Assembly (NCBI GenBank): GCA_963720775.1
Contig: CAVRGR010000007.1
Coordinates: 620,001-684,000, forward strand
Reading direction: 5' to 3'
Origin: JAENVT01 sp963720775
GTDB taxonomy: Bacteria > Actinomycetota > Acidimicrobiia > Acidimicrobiales > Ilumatobacteraceae
DNA: 64,000 bases
Shown here: positions 1-9,432 of the stretch, in pieces
How positions within the stretch are numbered: position 1 is the stretch's first letter
How the letters are laid out: each line of letters opens with the position of its first letter
The notes under the pieces: model-generated
Databases searched by the model: none
Seen by the model: only the letters and a program-made list of their open reading frames with translations
What the model was told of the DNA's origin: nothing
Position numbers and translations under genes: made by a program

Positions 1-278
1 GCGACACTGATCGCCAGCAACCCAGGCCCACGGAACGTCACCGGCGAAACCAGCGTGCCCAGTCGGATCCGCGACGTTTCGCGAGCCAGGCCTCCCAGGG
101 TCACCCACGCGTCGGTCGATCCGGGCAGGCCGGTGACGCCGCCCATCTTCAAGTAGTGGTCGCTGCGGAAGAACCCACCGAAGCCTAGGGATTCGGTGCG
201 TTTGGCGACCGCCAGCAGAGTGTCGTAGGAAGCGCCCTGCTGGGGCTCGGTGAAGATGCACAGGTCAGTCAGCTGCAT
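1..278 (-). CDS. LLM-class F420-dependent oxidoreductase, N-terminal part (runs off the window)
   Basis: The first 92 residues are visible; the rest lies beyond the left edge. The start MQLTDLCIFTEPQQGASYDT, followed by a segment ending GFGGFFRSDHY and later TSRIRLGTLVSPVTFRGPG, is the typical first half of the luciferase-like (LLM) TIM barrel, where RLGT-V-PVT-R forms an early core strand and loop. Family members reduce or oxidise substrates with cofactor F420 or FMN; the substrate cannot be told from this fragment. The ATG at 278 is the only sensible start. It is on the same strand as the serine hydrolase upstream (33 bp gap), so the two may be co-transcribed. Confidence 0.8.
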   Translation of the reverse strand, partial: MQLTDLCIFTEPQQGASYDTLLAVAKRTESLGFGGFFRSDHYLKMGGVTGLPGSTDAWVTLGGLARETSRIRLGTLVSPVTFRGPGLLAISV

Positions 279-311
279 ATCCGGGACAGTACCCGTCGCG
301 ACGCCTTCGGC

Positions 312-1547
312 TCAGGCGAGGATCGCTTGGTACACGAGTTGCTTGAGCTGTGGGCGGATCGGGTGGGTGCTGCTGGGGAGCAGCTGTGTGAAGAACTGCA
401 CCGTGAGGTCTTCGGCGGGATCGACCCAGAACGCGGTGCTGGCCGCGCCACCCCATGCGTAGTCGCCGACGCTGCCGGGAACGCGGGCCTTGACAGGATC
501 GATCGTCACGCTCACGCCGAGCCCGAAGCCTACGCCATCGAACGCAGTTTCGGCGAACAACGGACGGCCGAACGAGCGTAGGTCGACACCGCCCGGCAGG
601 TGGTTGCTGGCCATGTAGTTCACCGTGCCCGGGGCCAGCACGCGCACGCCGTCGAGCTCGCCGCCGCGGACCAGCATCTGCGTGAACCGGTGGTAGTCGT
701 GGGCGGTGCTCACCAGGCCACCACCACCGAGGTGGGCCTTGGGTTCGTGCCGCGCGCCGCGGTCCATGGCCTCGAGACGAACGGCTTTGCGTGTCTCGGG
801 ATGCGCTCCGTAGAGAGCGGCGAGGCGCGGTGCGTGAGCGTCGTCGACGAACCAGCCGGTGTCCGACATTCCCAGCGGCTCGAGAAGTCGCGTGCGCATC
901 AACTCGTCAAGTCGCTGACCGGTGACGACTTCGAGCACACGACCGAGAACATCGAGACCGACCGAGTAGTTCCACTCGGTCCCGGGCTGGAACAGCAGTG
1001 GGAGCGCGGCCCACTTGTCGACGATCCCTTCGAGATCGAGATCGCGAGGCACGCCCCATTCGAAGCCGGCCTGGCGGTACATCTCGTCGACCGGGTGTGC
1101 ATACATGAAGCCGTAGGTGAGACCGCTGGTGTGGGAGAACAGATGCCACAACCGCATCTTCTCGACGACGGGATCGAACAGCGGCGCCCGCGTGCTACCA
1201 GCGCGCCACACCTTCTGCCCGGCGAACGCCGGAATGTAGTGATGCACGGGGTCGTTCAGTTCGAACGCACCCTCCTCCCACAACTGCAGGGCGAGCACCG
1301 CGGTGAGCGGCTTGGTCATCGAGAAGATGCGCCAGATCGTGTCGGTCTCGACCGGGAGCGACGCCTCGACATCTCGGTGCCCGTACGTCGAGACGTGGAC
1401 GAGCTTGCCGCGGCGGCTGACGGTGATCAGCCAGCCCGGCAGCCGCCCATCGTCGACGTATCTGCGGAAATGAGCGTCGAGCCGCGCCAGGCGCTCGCCC
1501 GACATTCCGACGTCGGCCGCGTCGCCATCCGTCCGCAGTGAGGTCAT
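312..1547 (-). CDS. SxxK serine hydrolase (class C beta-lactamase/esterase family)
   Basis: 411 residues with the penicillin-recognising/serine-hydrolase fold. The nucleophile motif S-M-T-K is at residues 76-79 (RIFSMTKP), the second motif is Y-S-V in WNYSVGLDVLG, and the C-terminal strand motif is WGGAASTAFWVDP, as in EstB-type esterases rather than true beta-lactamases, which carry Y-x-N and K-T-G. There is no obvious signal peptide, so it is probably a cytoplasmic esterase or hydrolase. The natural substrate is unknown. It lies 70 bp downstream of the PhyH-family gene on the same strand. Confidence 0.85.
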   Translation of the reverse strand: MTSLRTDGDAADVGMSGERLARLDAHFRRYVDDGRLPGWLITVSRRGKLVHVSTYGHRDVEASLPVETDTIWRIFSMTKPLTAVLALQLWEEGAFELNDPVHHYIPAFAGQKVWRAGSTRAPLFDPVVEKMRLWHLFSHTSGLTYGFMYAHPVDEMYRQAGFEWGVPRDLDLEGIVDKWAALPLLFQPGTEWNYSVGLDVLGRVLEVVTGQRLDELMRTRLLEPLGMSDTGWFVDDAHAPRLAALYGAHPETRKAVRLEAMDRGARHEPKAHLGGGGLVSTAHDYHRFTQMLVRGGELDGVRVLAPGTVNYMASNHLPGGVDLRSFGRPLFAETAFDGVGFGLGVSVTIDPVKARVPGSVGDYAWGGAASTAFWVDPAEDLTVQFFTQLLPSSTHPIRPQLKQLVYQAILA

Positions 1548-1617
1548 CGTCGAGGACGATACGACTACCGGCGTCCGAGGTGAGGGTCGGGCGGCGCGAA
1601 CTCAGCTCAACTGAACG

Positions 1618-2535
1618 TCACTGTTGGGCGGCTCGATACGGCGTCATGTCGATGCCGGGATAGCGGATCTCCATGTCGGTGATCGTTTGATCGGTCCAAT
1701 ACGCGTGCCCTGGCGCGGGAATGTCGAGCAGGGTGCGAGTCGCGGCATCGACGTTGGTGACGAACTCGATCATCTCGGGGCGTTGCCCGAGGTGGCCGAA
1801 CGAGTGCTTGTTCGTCCACGTCGCGTCGGCGGCCTTGTAGTCGGCCAGGATCGTGAACCGCGAAGCACCGGGCGCCTTCAGCGAGGTTGCCCGGTGGAAG
1901 ACCTCGGTCGAATAGAACAGCGTCGTCCCGGCTCGCCCGCTGGCCAGAACCTCGAGGTCGCGGAGCTCACCCGGCTCGGTTCGACGCCGGCCGAGAGGTA
2001 TGTCGCTCGTGAGCTTCTTCGGTACAGCCGCCGTGGCTCCGTTGTGCTCGTCGATGTCACACAGGTAGGTGAACGTGGTGACCTGCATCCATCGCCGCTC
2101 GAGAGTCGGAACCACGAGCGTGTGGTTGCCGAAGTCGCGATGGTGATGCTGGTCGTAGTCGGTGTTGCCGGCGTACTTGGCCCACAGTTCGCCCTTGTAC
2201 AACCGGATGTCGTTGACACCGAGGATCTGGCGCACGATCGACAAGATGCGCGGGTTGGCCACCAGCCGGTTCAGCACCGGCGATGTCCACGGAAAGTTGG
2301 CCAGGCCGGAGAACGGCGTGCCGGTGAGATGAGCGAACGACTCGGGATCGGCGAAGTACTGCGCCGGTGACGGGAACTGCTCCCAAGCCGCATCGAGCAT
2401 GGTTTCCGCTTCGGGGGGGCTGAGCACGTCGGGCACCAGCACGAAGCCGTCGTCATGGAATCGCTGGAGTTGTTCCTCGCTCAGCACCAGCCCATTGTGG
2501 CGTGCCACGAGGTCGTCTGCCGCCCCGGCTCTCAT
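1618..2535 (-). CDS. Phytanoyl-CoA dioxygenase (PhyH) family Fe(II)/2-oxoglutarate oxygenase
   Basis: 305 residues. The metal-binding H-x-D is H132-R-D134 in HHHRDFGNHT, and a distal histidine follows in FYSTEVFHRAT, together giving the 2-His-1-carboxylate iron facial triad of PhyH-family dioxygenases. These hydroxylate diverse small molecules, and the substrate here is unknown. The ATG at 2535 lies 10 bp from a perfect HspR operator (2545-2565) shared with the divergent dnaK operon, so HspR probably represses this gene too. An internal GTG start around residue 17 is possible, because the SD-like GGCGG sits almost against the ATG. Confidence 0.82.
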   Translation of the reverse strand: MRAGAADDLVARHNGLVLSEEQLQRFHDDGFVLVPDVLSPPEAETMLDAAWEQFPSPAQYFADPESFAHLTGTPFSGLANFPWTSPVLNRLVANPRILSIVRQILGVNDIRLYKGELWAKYAGNTDYDQHHHRDFGNHTLVVPTLERRWMQVTTFTYLCDIDEHNGATAAVPKKLTSDIPLGRRRTEPGELRDLEVLASGRAGTTLFYSTEVFHRATSLKAPGASRFTILADYKAADATWTNKHSFGHLGQRPEMIEFVTNVDAATRTLLDIPAPGHAYWTDQTITDMEIRYPGIDMTPYRAAQQ

Positions 2536-2544
2536 TCCGCCGAT

Positions 2545-2565
2545 CTTGAGTGGTATCGACTCAAG
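2545..2565. promoter_or_regulatory. HAIR operator 1 (HspR binding site), perfect consensus
   Basis: Inverted repeat with left arm CTTGAGT, a 7-base spacer and right arm ACTCAAG, exactly the HspR-associated inverted repeat known from Streptomyces and Mycobacterium. It sits between the divergent PhyH-family gene (start 2535) and dnaK (start 2719), upstream of the candidate dnaK -35 element. HspR itself is encoded at the end of the dnaK operon. Confidence 0.93.
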
Positions 2566-2581
2566 ATTTCTCAGGGATATG

Positions 2582-2611
2582 TTGCACCCTCACCCTTGCA
2601 GTGCCTAAACT
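2582..2611 (+). promoter_or_regulatory. Candidate sigma-70-type promoter of the dnaK operon
   Basis: TTGCAC at 2582-2587 and TAAACT at 2606-2611 are separated by 18 bases. The predicted start of transcription, near 2618, falls inside the second HAIR (2610-2630), so bound HspR would block RNA polymerase. Assigned by eye only. Confidence 0.5.
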
Positions 2612-2630
2612 TGCGTTACATCCACTCAAG
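2610..2630. promoter_or_regulatory. HAIR operator 2 (HspR binding site), one mismatch
   Basis: Left arm CTTGCGT (one mismatch to CTTGAGT), 7-base spacer, right arm ACTCAAG. It overlaps the end of the candidate -10 element and the likely transcription start of dnaK. Two HAIR copies 65 bp apart allow cooperative repression by HspR, possibly with DnaK as co-repressor as described for Streptomyces. Confidence 0.88.
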
Positions 2631-2718
2631 TTTGGGCCCGGTGGCTCAAACCTCTGGACGTGAAATTCTCCACCTCAACCCCCGAACCTCAACACCCCCT
2701 CGAACAAGGAGCAACCCC

Positions 2719-4557
<1,839 letters not shown>

Positions 4558-4561
<4 letters not shown>

Positions 4562-5148
4562 GTTCGGTCAACCCCTCGCCCCCGGAGTCGACGGGTCCTG
4601 TCACAGGAGAAGATCCTCCCACTTCGCCTACGGCTCGTGGGCCCCGCCTTCCTCCTGCGCCACCCGCCGACTCCTCGCCCGCTGCTGTTGAATCCTCCGA
4701 TGCCTCTACTGGGGAAGCTGAACCGCGCGAGCTCACTGCGCTGGAAGCTCTCACCGCGGAGCGGGACGAGTGGCGGGATCGGGCCCAGCGGATTGCGGCT
4801 GACTTCGAGAACTTCCGGCGGCGCATGGCTACTCAGCGCGCCGACGACATCGACCGGGCCACTGGGCGGCTGGCCGAGGCCCTGCTACCCGTTCTCGACG
4901 CCTGCGAGGCAGCGTTCTTGCAGCATCCCGCTGAAGTCGAGCCGTTGTTCAACCTGATGTTGAGCGAGTTGAAGAAACAGGGCCTGGAATCGATGAACCT
5001 GTACGAGCAACCGTTCGACCCGCACCTCGCCGATGCCGTCGTGCACGAACAGGGTGAGGGCGAACCGGTCGTCAGCGAGGTTCTTCGATCCGGCTACACA
5101 TGGAACGGCAAGGTGTTGCGACCGGCGATGGTGAAGGTCCGCGGCTGA
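4558..5148 (+). CDS. grpE: Nucleotide exchange factor GrpE
   Basis: 196 residues. GrpE releases ADP from DnaK. About 65 Pro/Ser-rich, probably disordered residues are followed by the long dimerising helix (LTAERDEWRDRAQRIAADFE, then NFRRRMATQ) and the C-terminal beta domain with the family signature DPHLADAVVHEQGEGEPVVSEV and TWNGKVLRPAMVKV. The ATG overlaps the dnaK stop by four bases (ATGA), indicating translational coupling and correct stoichiometry with DnaK. Controlled with dnaK by HspR. Confidence 0.97.
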
Positions 5149-5186
5149 CGCTTCCCGCTTCGAGGCGCGGACGACGAGAACTGGCG

Positions 5187-5197
5187 AAGGAGGTGAT
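5187..5197 (+). promoter_or_regulatory. Full-length Shine-Dalgarno sequence of dnaJ
   Basis: AAGGAGGTGAT is an uninterrupted complement to the 3' end of 16S rRNA. Its GGAGG core lies 9 bases before the GTG at 5203, which fixes that rare start codon as the dnaJ start. It is one of the strongest ribosome binding sites in the window and compensates for the GTG start and the 54-base gap after grpE. Confidence 0.85.
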
Positions 5198-5202
5198 GAT
5201 CC

Positions 5203-6330
5203 GTGGCAGCACAACGTGAGTGGTACGAGAAGGACTATTACAAGGTCTTGGGCGTCAACGAAGATGCTTCGGCCAAAGACATCACCAAGTCCTATCGGAA
5301 GCTCGCCCGCGAGAGTCATCCCGACACCCACCCTGGCGACGATGCGTCGGAGGAGCGGTTCAAAGAGATCAGCGCCGCCTACGACGTTCTCGGCGACGAC
5401 GAGAAGCGCAAGGAGTACGACGAGGTACGCAAGCTCGGTCCGCTCGGTGGCTTCCAAGGTGCTGGTCCCGATGGATCCGGCGGCTACAACTTCAACGTCG
5501 GCAGCGAAGGCCTGGGCGACATCCTCGGGCAGATGTTCGGACGCGGGCGGCGTGGCGGTGGCCCATCGGCATCGGCCGGACCGCAGCGCGGCGCCGACGT
5601 CGAGGCAACCCTCAACCTCGACTTCGCCGATGCGGTGAAGGGCCTCACCACCACCCTGCACCTCACCAGCGACGCGCAGTGCAGCACATGCCACGGAAGC
5701 GGAGCCAAGCCCGGTACGCAGCCAAAGGTCTGCTCGAACTGCGGCGGGCGGGGTGTCATCGACGACAACCAGGGCTTCTTCTCCTTCTCGTCGCCGTGCC
5801 GGGTGTGCGGCGGCCGGGGTGTGATCGTGACCGAGCCCTGCCCGACATGCCGCGGCACCGGAACCGAGCGGCGTGCTCGCGAGGTGCAGGCGCGCATTCC
5901 CGCCGGCGTCGCCGATGGCCAGAAGATCCGCCTCAAAGGCCGCGGCGCGCCTGGTCGCAACGGGGGCCCAGCGGGCGACCTCTACGTCGAATGCCACGTG
6001 GCGCCGCATCCCCTGTTCGGACGCGACGGTCACAACCTCACGGTCAAGGTTCCCGTCACGTTCGCCGAGGCCGCGCTCGGCGGCGACATCGACGTGCCAA
6101 CCCTCGACGGCCCATCGGTGGTGTTGCGGCTGCGGCCTGGCACACAGTCGGGCTCGCGGCACCGCGTCAAGAGCAAGGGCATCGTCAGCAAGAAGTCGAC
6201 TGGTGATCTCATCGTCACCGTCGATGTGCAAGTACCTCATCACCTCAACGAACAGCAGCGCGCCGCCCTCGAAGCGTTCGCCGAGGCAACCACCGTTTCG
6301 CCGCGGTCTCGATTGGAGTCATCAACATGA
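5203..6330 (+). CDS. dnaJ: Co-chaperone DnaJ (Hsp40)
   Basis: 375 residues, a full type I DnaJ. The J domain occupies about residues 8-75 with HPD at 39-41, followed by a Gly-rich linker and the zinc-binding region (about 160-230) with four repeats CSTCHGSG, CSNCGGRG, CRVCGGRG and CPTCRGTG, then the C-terminal substrate-binding beta domains. It stimulates DnaK ATPase and delivers unfolded protein. Start is GTG behind a perfect SD. The stop overlaps the hspR start (ATGA), so the repressor is made in proportion to the chaperone. Confidence 0.97.
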   Translation: MAAQREWYEKDYYKVLGVNEDASAKDITKSYRKLARESHPDTHPGDDASEERFKEISAAYDVLGDDEKRKEYDEVRKLGPLGGFQGAGPDGSGGYNFNVGSEGLGDILGQMFGRGRRGGGPSASAGPQRGADVEATLNLDFADAVKGLTTTLHLTSDAQCSTCHGSGAKPGTQPKVCSNCGGRGVIDDNQGFFSFSSPCRVCGGRGVIVTEPCPTCRGTGTERRAREVQARIPAGVADGQKIRLKGRGAPGRNGGPAGDLYVECHVAPHPLFGRDGHNLTVKVPVTFAEAALGGDIDVPTLDGPSVVLRLRPGTQSGSRHRVKSKGIVSKKSTGDLIVTVDVQVPHHLNEQQRAALEAFAEATTVSPRSRLESST

Positions 6331-6716
6331 GATCTCACGATCACGCCGTCTACGTCATCTCGGTTGCGGCCGAGCTGGCCGGCATGCATCCGCAAACACT
6401 TCGCATCTACGAGCGGCGCGGGCTGGTGCAGCCGGCGCGCACCCAAGGCGGCAACCGCCGGTACAGCGATGGCGACATCGAGTGCCTGCGGCGAATCAGC
6501 GAGCTTGCTGCCGAGGGGATGAACCTCGAGGGGATCCGCAGGGTGATGCAGCTCGAAACCGAGAACCAACGGCTGCGCGACGAGAACGCCGAGCTCCGTC
6601 AGCTGGTGTCGTCAGCGCTGGCCGAGGCGGATCGTCGGCCTCCCAGGCGCGATCTCGTTCCGTTGCGCCAGGAAGTCTCGGTGTTCGGCGGGTCACGTCT
6701 CGGTCGTTCGACCTGA
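6327..6716 (+). CDS. hspR: Heat-shock repressor HspR (MerR family)
   Basis: 129 residues. An N-terminal winged helix-turn-helix of MerR type reads VISVAAELAGMHPQTLRIYE then RRGLVQPARTQGGNRRYSD, with the HspR-typical TQGGNRRYS wing, followed by a coiled-coil region (LETENQRLRDENAELRQLV). HspR binds HAIR operators, and two are present upstream of dnaK and one degenerate copy before clpB, so this is the autoregulated repressor of the heat-shock operon. The last 24 bp overlap the end of the convergent sensor kinase gene. Confidence 0.96.
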   Translation: MRSHDHAVYVISVAAELAGMHPQTLRIYERRGLVQPARTQGGNRRYSDGDIECLRRISELAAEGMNLEGIRRVMQLETENQRLRDENAELRQLVSSALAEADRRPPRRDLVPLRQEVSVFGGSRLGRST

Positions 6717-8126
6717 CGCTGCCGGCAGATCGATGGTGAAGATCGCCCCACCATCTGGGTGATTCGCTGCCGTTGCCTTGCCGTGATGCGACTCGGCGAT
6801 GGCCGCCACGATCGACAACCCGAGCCCAGCCTTGGGCCCGAGCCGCGACGGGTCCCCTCTCCAGAACCGGTCAAAGGCGTGGTGCAGCGCTTCATCGCTG
6901 AGCCCCTGGCCGTGATCGCGGACCGTCACCACGGCGCGACCGTTCGCCGCATGGGCCGACACATCGATCGGCGTGCCCGTCGGAGTGTGGGTCAAGGCGT
7001 TGGCAACGAGGTTGGCGATTGCCTGGCGCACATGGTCCTGCACTCCGTCGACCATCACTGATTCAGGAGCATCGAGAGTGATCGGCCGGCCTGGGTCAGC
7101 CGCCACGGCGTCGCTGCACGCATCGGCCGCCAGCACGGCAAGGTCGAACGTGGTGGGTTCCACATCGCGTCGCTCGTCGAGACGGGCCAGGAGCAACAGA
7201 TCGTCGACGAGGATGCGCATGCGCTGAGATTCCTCCTCGATGCGTCGCATGATCACTTCCTGATCGACGTGCTCGTTGGCGACACCGAGGCGGAACATCT
7301 CGGCGAATCCCTGGATCGACGTGAGCGGGGTGCGCAGCTCGTGGGAGGCGTCGGCGAGGAACTGGCGCAGCCGGTTCTCCGATTGCTGTCGGGCAGCGAA
7401 GGCGTCTTGCAGGTTGTCGAGCATCTCGTTCAGGGCGAGCCCGAGTTGACCGACCTCACCGCGGCCGTCTCCTGGTGTGACCCGAATCGACATGTCTCCC
7501 TCGTGGATCGAGCCTGCGGCGACTGCCATCCCTTCGAGCGGGCGCAGGCCGCGGCGCAGGATCAGCCACGAGCCGGCGGTGAGGAGGGCGAGCAGCGCGA
7601 TCCCGGCGATGGCCTCGATGGCGATCAGTCCGTGCAAGGAGTCGGCGACATCTCCGAGTGGTGTCGCCACGATGACGACGTAGCCCTGGTACCTCTGATC
7701 CGGATCTGCAGTGGCCAGCACGCGCCACTCACCGGAGCCGACTGCCGAGCCGACGGTGAACGGTCGATCGAGCGCGGTGATGTTGGTCGGAACTTCGGGT
7801 GCGGCGCTCGCGGTGTCGGTGGGGAACTGGGCAACCTTCGTACCATCCGGCTGGCGCAGCTCCGCGTACGAACCGAAGCCGAGGTTGGGACCGCCGGGCC
7901 CACGACCACCATCGTCGCCGCCTGGGCCGCCTGGGCCGCCTGGGTCGCCCAGGGGGTGGCGTTCGTGCAGCTCGCTCTCCGCCGAGAGTTTCGAGCCGCT
8001 GAGTCGCTCGTCGAGTCGCCGGTACTCGGCAGTGGAATAGCGGTTGTAGGTGCCGATTCCGAAGGCCAGCAGACCGAGCGCCAGCAAGACGCCGAGGGCG
8101 ATCACCAACTTGGTCCGCAGGTTCAT
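6693..8126 (-). CDS. HAMP-domain sensor histidine kinase
   Basis: 477 residues. An N-terminal membrane segment (about 7-25), an extracytoplasmic sensor region of about 140 residues containing a Gly/Pro-rich tract (61-80), a second membrane segment (about 167-190), HAMP (about 191-245), and the phospho-acceptor box DASHELRTPL with His262. ATP-binding boxes follow: NLVANALTHT (N), RDHGQGLSD (G1) and AGLGLSIV (G2). It phosphorylates the divergently encoded OmpR-type regulator. The signal is unknown; proximity to ApbE, a ferric-reductase-like protein and a PepSY protein suggests envelope redox or metal status. It overlaps hspR tail-to-tail by 24 bp. Confidence 0.93.
   Translation of the reverse strand: MNLRTKLVIALGVLLALGLLAFGIGTYNRYSTAEYRRLDERLSGSKLSAESELHERHPLGDPGGPGGPGGDDGGRGPGGPNLGFGSYAELRQPDGTKVAQFPTDTASAAPEVPTNITALDRPFTVGSAVGSGEWRVLATADPDQRYQGYVVIVATPLGDVADSLHGLIAIEAIAGIALLALLTAGSWLILRRGLRPLEGMAVAAGSIHEGDMSIRVTPGDGRGEVGQLGLALNEMLDNLQDAFAARQQSENRLRQFLADASHELRTPLTSIQGFAEMFRLGVANEHVDQEVIMRRIEEESQRMRILVDDLLLLARLDERRDVEPTTFDLAVLAADACSDAVAADPGRPITLDAPESVMVDGVQDHVRQAIANLVANALTHTPTGTPIDVSAHAANGRAVVTVRDHGQGLSDEALHHAFDRFWRGDPSRLGPKAGLGLSIVAAIAESHHGKATAANHPDGGAIFTIDLPAASGRTTET
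7918..7949. repeat. Short tandem GCCTGGGCC-type repeat inside the sensor kinase gene
   Basis: About three and a half copies of a 9-base unit (GGCGGCCCA on the coding strand) encode the Gly-Pro-Gly tract GGPGGPGGD in the extracytoplasmic domain of the kinase. Units in tandem at this GC content can expand or contract by slippage, which would change the linker length. Confidence 0.7.
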
Positions 8127-8203
8127 GCGTGGACACCTGGTTGCGGCACGGGACCATCATGCCGCGCGATCCTCCGAGCAGACTGGGAAGGTGCTGTGGA
8201 TCT

Positions 8204-8217
8204 GGTCCAAGTGGACC
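8204..8217. promoter_or_regulatory. Palindrome between the divergent kinase and regulator genes
   Basis: Arms GGTCCA and TGGACC are separated by two bases, giving a perfect inverted repeat 63 bp before the response regulator start and 78 bp from the kinase start. Its position in the only intergenic region of a divergent two-component pair makes it a candidate autoregulatory operator. No second copy was noticed in front of the redox module. Confidence 0.4.
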
Positions 8218-8279
8218 GGCCCGGACGAGAGCACCGCTATGGTGCCAACCACCGCGACTCGACCAAGGAGCACCTCCGC

Positions 8280-8990
8280 TTGTCGGACTCGACATTGCCG
8301 AAACCTCACGTCTTAGCCGTCGACGACGAGGAGCACATCACCGAACTCGTGGCGATGGCACTCGGAATCCACGGGTTCGAGGTCGAGCGCGTCGCTACCG
8401 GTCGGGCCGCCCTCGCCGCGATCGAAGCGCGCCGACCCGACCTCGTCCTCCTCGACGTGATGCTGCCTGATCTCGACGGGTTCGAAGTCGCCAAGCGGCT
8501 CCGCCAGAGCGAAGGCGCGGCCACTCGCATCCCGATCATCTTTCTCACGGCGCGCGACGCGACCACCGACAAGGTCGAGGGTCTGCGGCTGGGCGTCGAC
8601 GACTACGTGACCAAGCCGTTCTCCGTCGAGGAGCTCGTCGAGCGGGTGAAGGCGGTGCTTCGCCGAACCGGAGGCACCGCCAATCGCACGCACACCCTCA
8701 CGTTCCACGACCTCGCACTCGACGAAGAGACGCGCGACGTGTGGCGTGGCGGCAAGTTCATCGATCTCACCCCGACCGAGTACAAGCTGCTTCACTACCT
8801 GCTGGCCAATGCCAAGCGCGTGCTGACTCGTGACCAGATCCTCGAAGCGGTGTGGGACTACACGTTTGCCGGCAATGCGAGCGTGCTGGAGACCTACATC
8901 AGCTACCTCAGGCACAAGGTCGACGACGTGGATCCACCGTTGATCCACACCGTGCGAGGTGTCGGGTACAGCCTGCGGTTGCCCCGGTAG
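8280..8990 (+). CDS. OmpR/PhoB-family response regulator
   Basis: 236 residues. Receiver domain with acidic pocket D15-D16, phospho-acceptor Asp59 (VLLDVMLPD) and the conserved lysine in VTKPFSVEEL, followed by a winged-helix DNA-binding domain (DVWRGGKFIDLTPTEYKLLH, and TRDQILEAVWDYTF further on). The TTG at 8280 is chosen because AAGGAG at 8265-8270 lies 9 bases upstream and it gives the normal family length; the frame stays open far upstream only as a shadow of the kinase gene. It is transcribed away from its partner kinase toward the ApbE/ferric-reductase-like module, its likely target. Confidence 0.93.
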   Translation: MSDSTLPKPHVLAVDDEEHITELVAMALGIHGFEVERVATGRAALAAIEARRPDLVLLDVMLPDLDGFEVAKRLRQSEGAATRIPIIFLTARDATTDKVEGLRLGVDDYVTKPFSVEELVERVKAVLRRTGGTANRTHTLTFHDLALDEETRDVWRGGKFIDLTPTEYKLLHYLLANAKRVLTRDQILEAVWDYTFAGNASVLETYISYLRHKVDDVDPPLIHTVRGVGYSLRLPR

Positions 8991-9089
8991 CGGAGTTCTT
9001 ACCAAAGCCGGAGACGGTTCCAAGCAAGTTCTGAGGTTCGAGTCCGAAGATGGTGGAGCACCTCCGGGTGCGCCCCGAAAGGATCGACC

Positions 9090-9431
9090 ATGGAATCCTC
9101 CACCCCGCCTCCCGACCGCCCCGTGTGGGCGCCTCCCAGTGGCAAGCCGATCACGTCTGGACAGATCCCCCAACGGGATCGCCTCACGTCAGGTGGCCGG
9201 CGTCATCCTGCAGCACAGGCTCGTCGGCTCGCCGGTTGGGCAACCCTCGCCTCCGCAGCGGCGATCATCGGTTACATGGTAACGGCCGACGCGCAACAGC
9301 CATCGACGCAGTCGGTGGTCACAACCACCCCGGCTACCGCTCCAACGGCGCGACCTGTCGCACCCACCGCGGCCCAACCCAACGTTCAGCTGCCACGACA
9401 GCGGCCCCACTCGTCGAGTCACGGAAGCTGA
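9090..9431 (+). CDS. Small membrane-anchored hypothetical protein, Thr/Pro/Ala-rich tail
   Basis: 113 residues, not recognised. A Pro-rich N-terminus (MESSTPPPDRPVWAPPSGKP) is followed by basic residues, one membrane helix (about LAGWATLASAAAIIGYMV, residues 48-65), and a low-complexity Thr/Pro/Gln tail with no fold. GAAAGGA just upstream of the ATG is a reasonable SD. It directly precedes apbE (2-base gap), so it belongs to that operon. In comparable operons of other actinobacteria an FMN-binding protein sits here; no such domain is visible in this one. Confidence 0.7.
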   Translation: MESSTPPPDRPVWAPPSGKPITSGQIPQRDRLTSGGRRHPAAQARRLAGWATLASAAAIIGYMVTADAQQPSTQSVVTTTPATAPTARPVAPTAAQPNVQLPRQRPHSSSHGS

Positions 9432-9432
9432 G

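Noticed and set aside
2455..2718. An upstream extension of the dnaK reading frame by 88 residues
   Set aside because: It runs through both HAIR operators and the promoter, and the known DnaK N-terminus MAKAVGIDLGTTNS begins exactly at 2719.
7269..8279. A long open frame giving a 573-residue protein ahead of the response regulator
   Set aside because: It is antisense to the sensor kinase; the receiver domain starts at the TTG at 8280 with a proper ribosome binding site.
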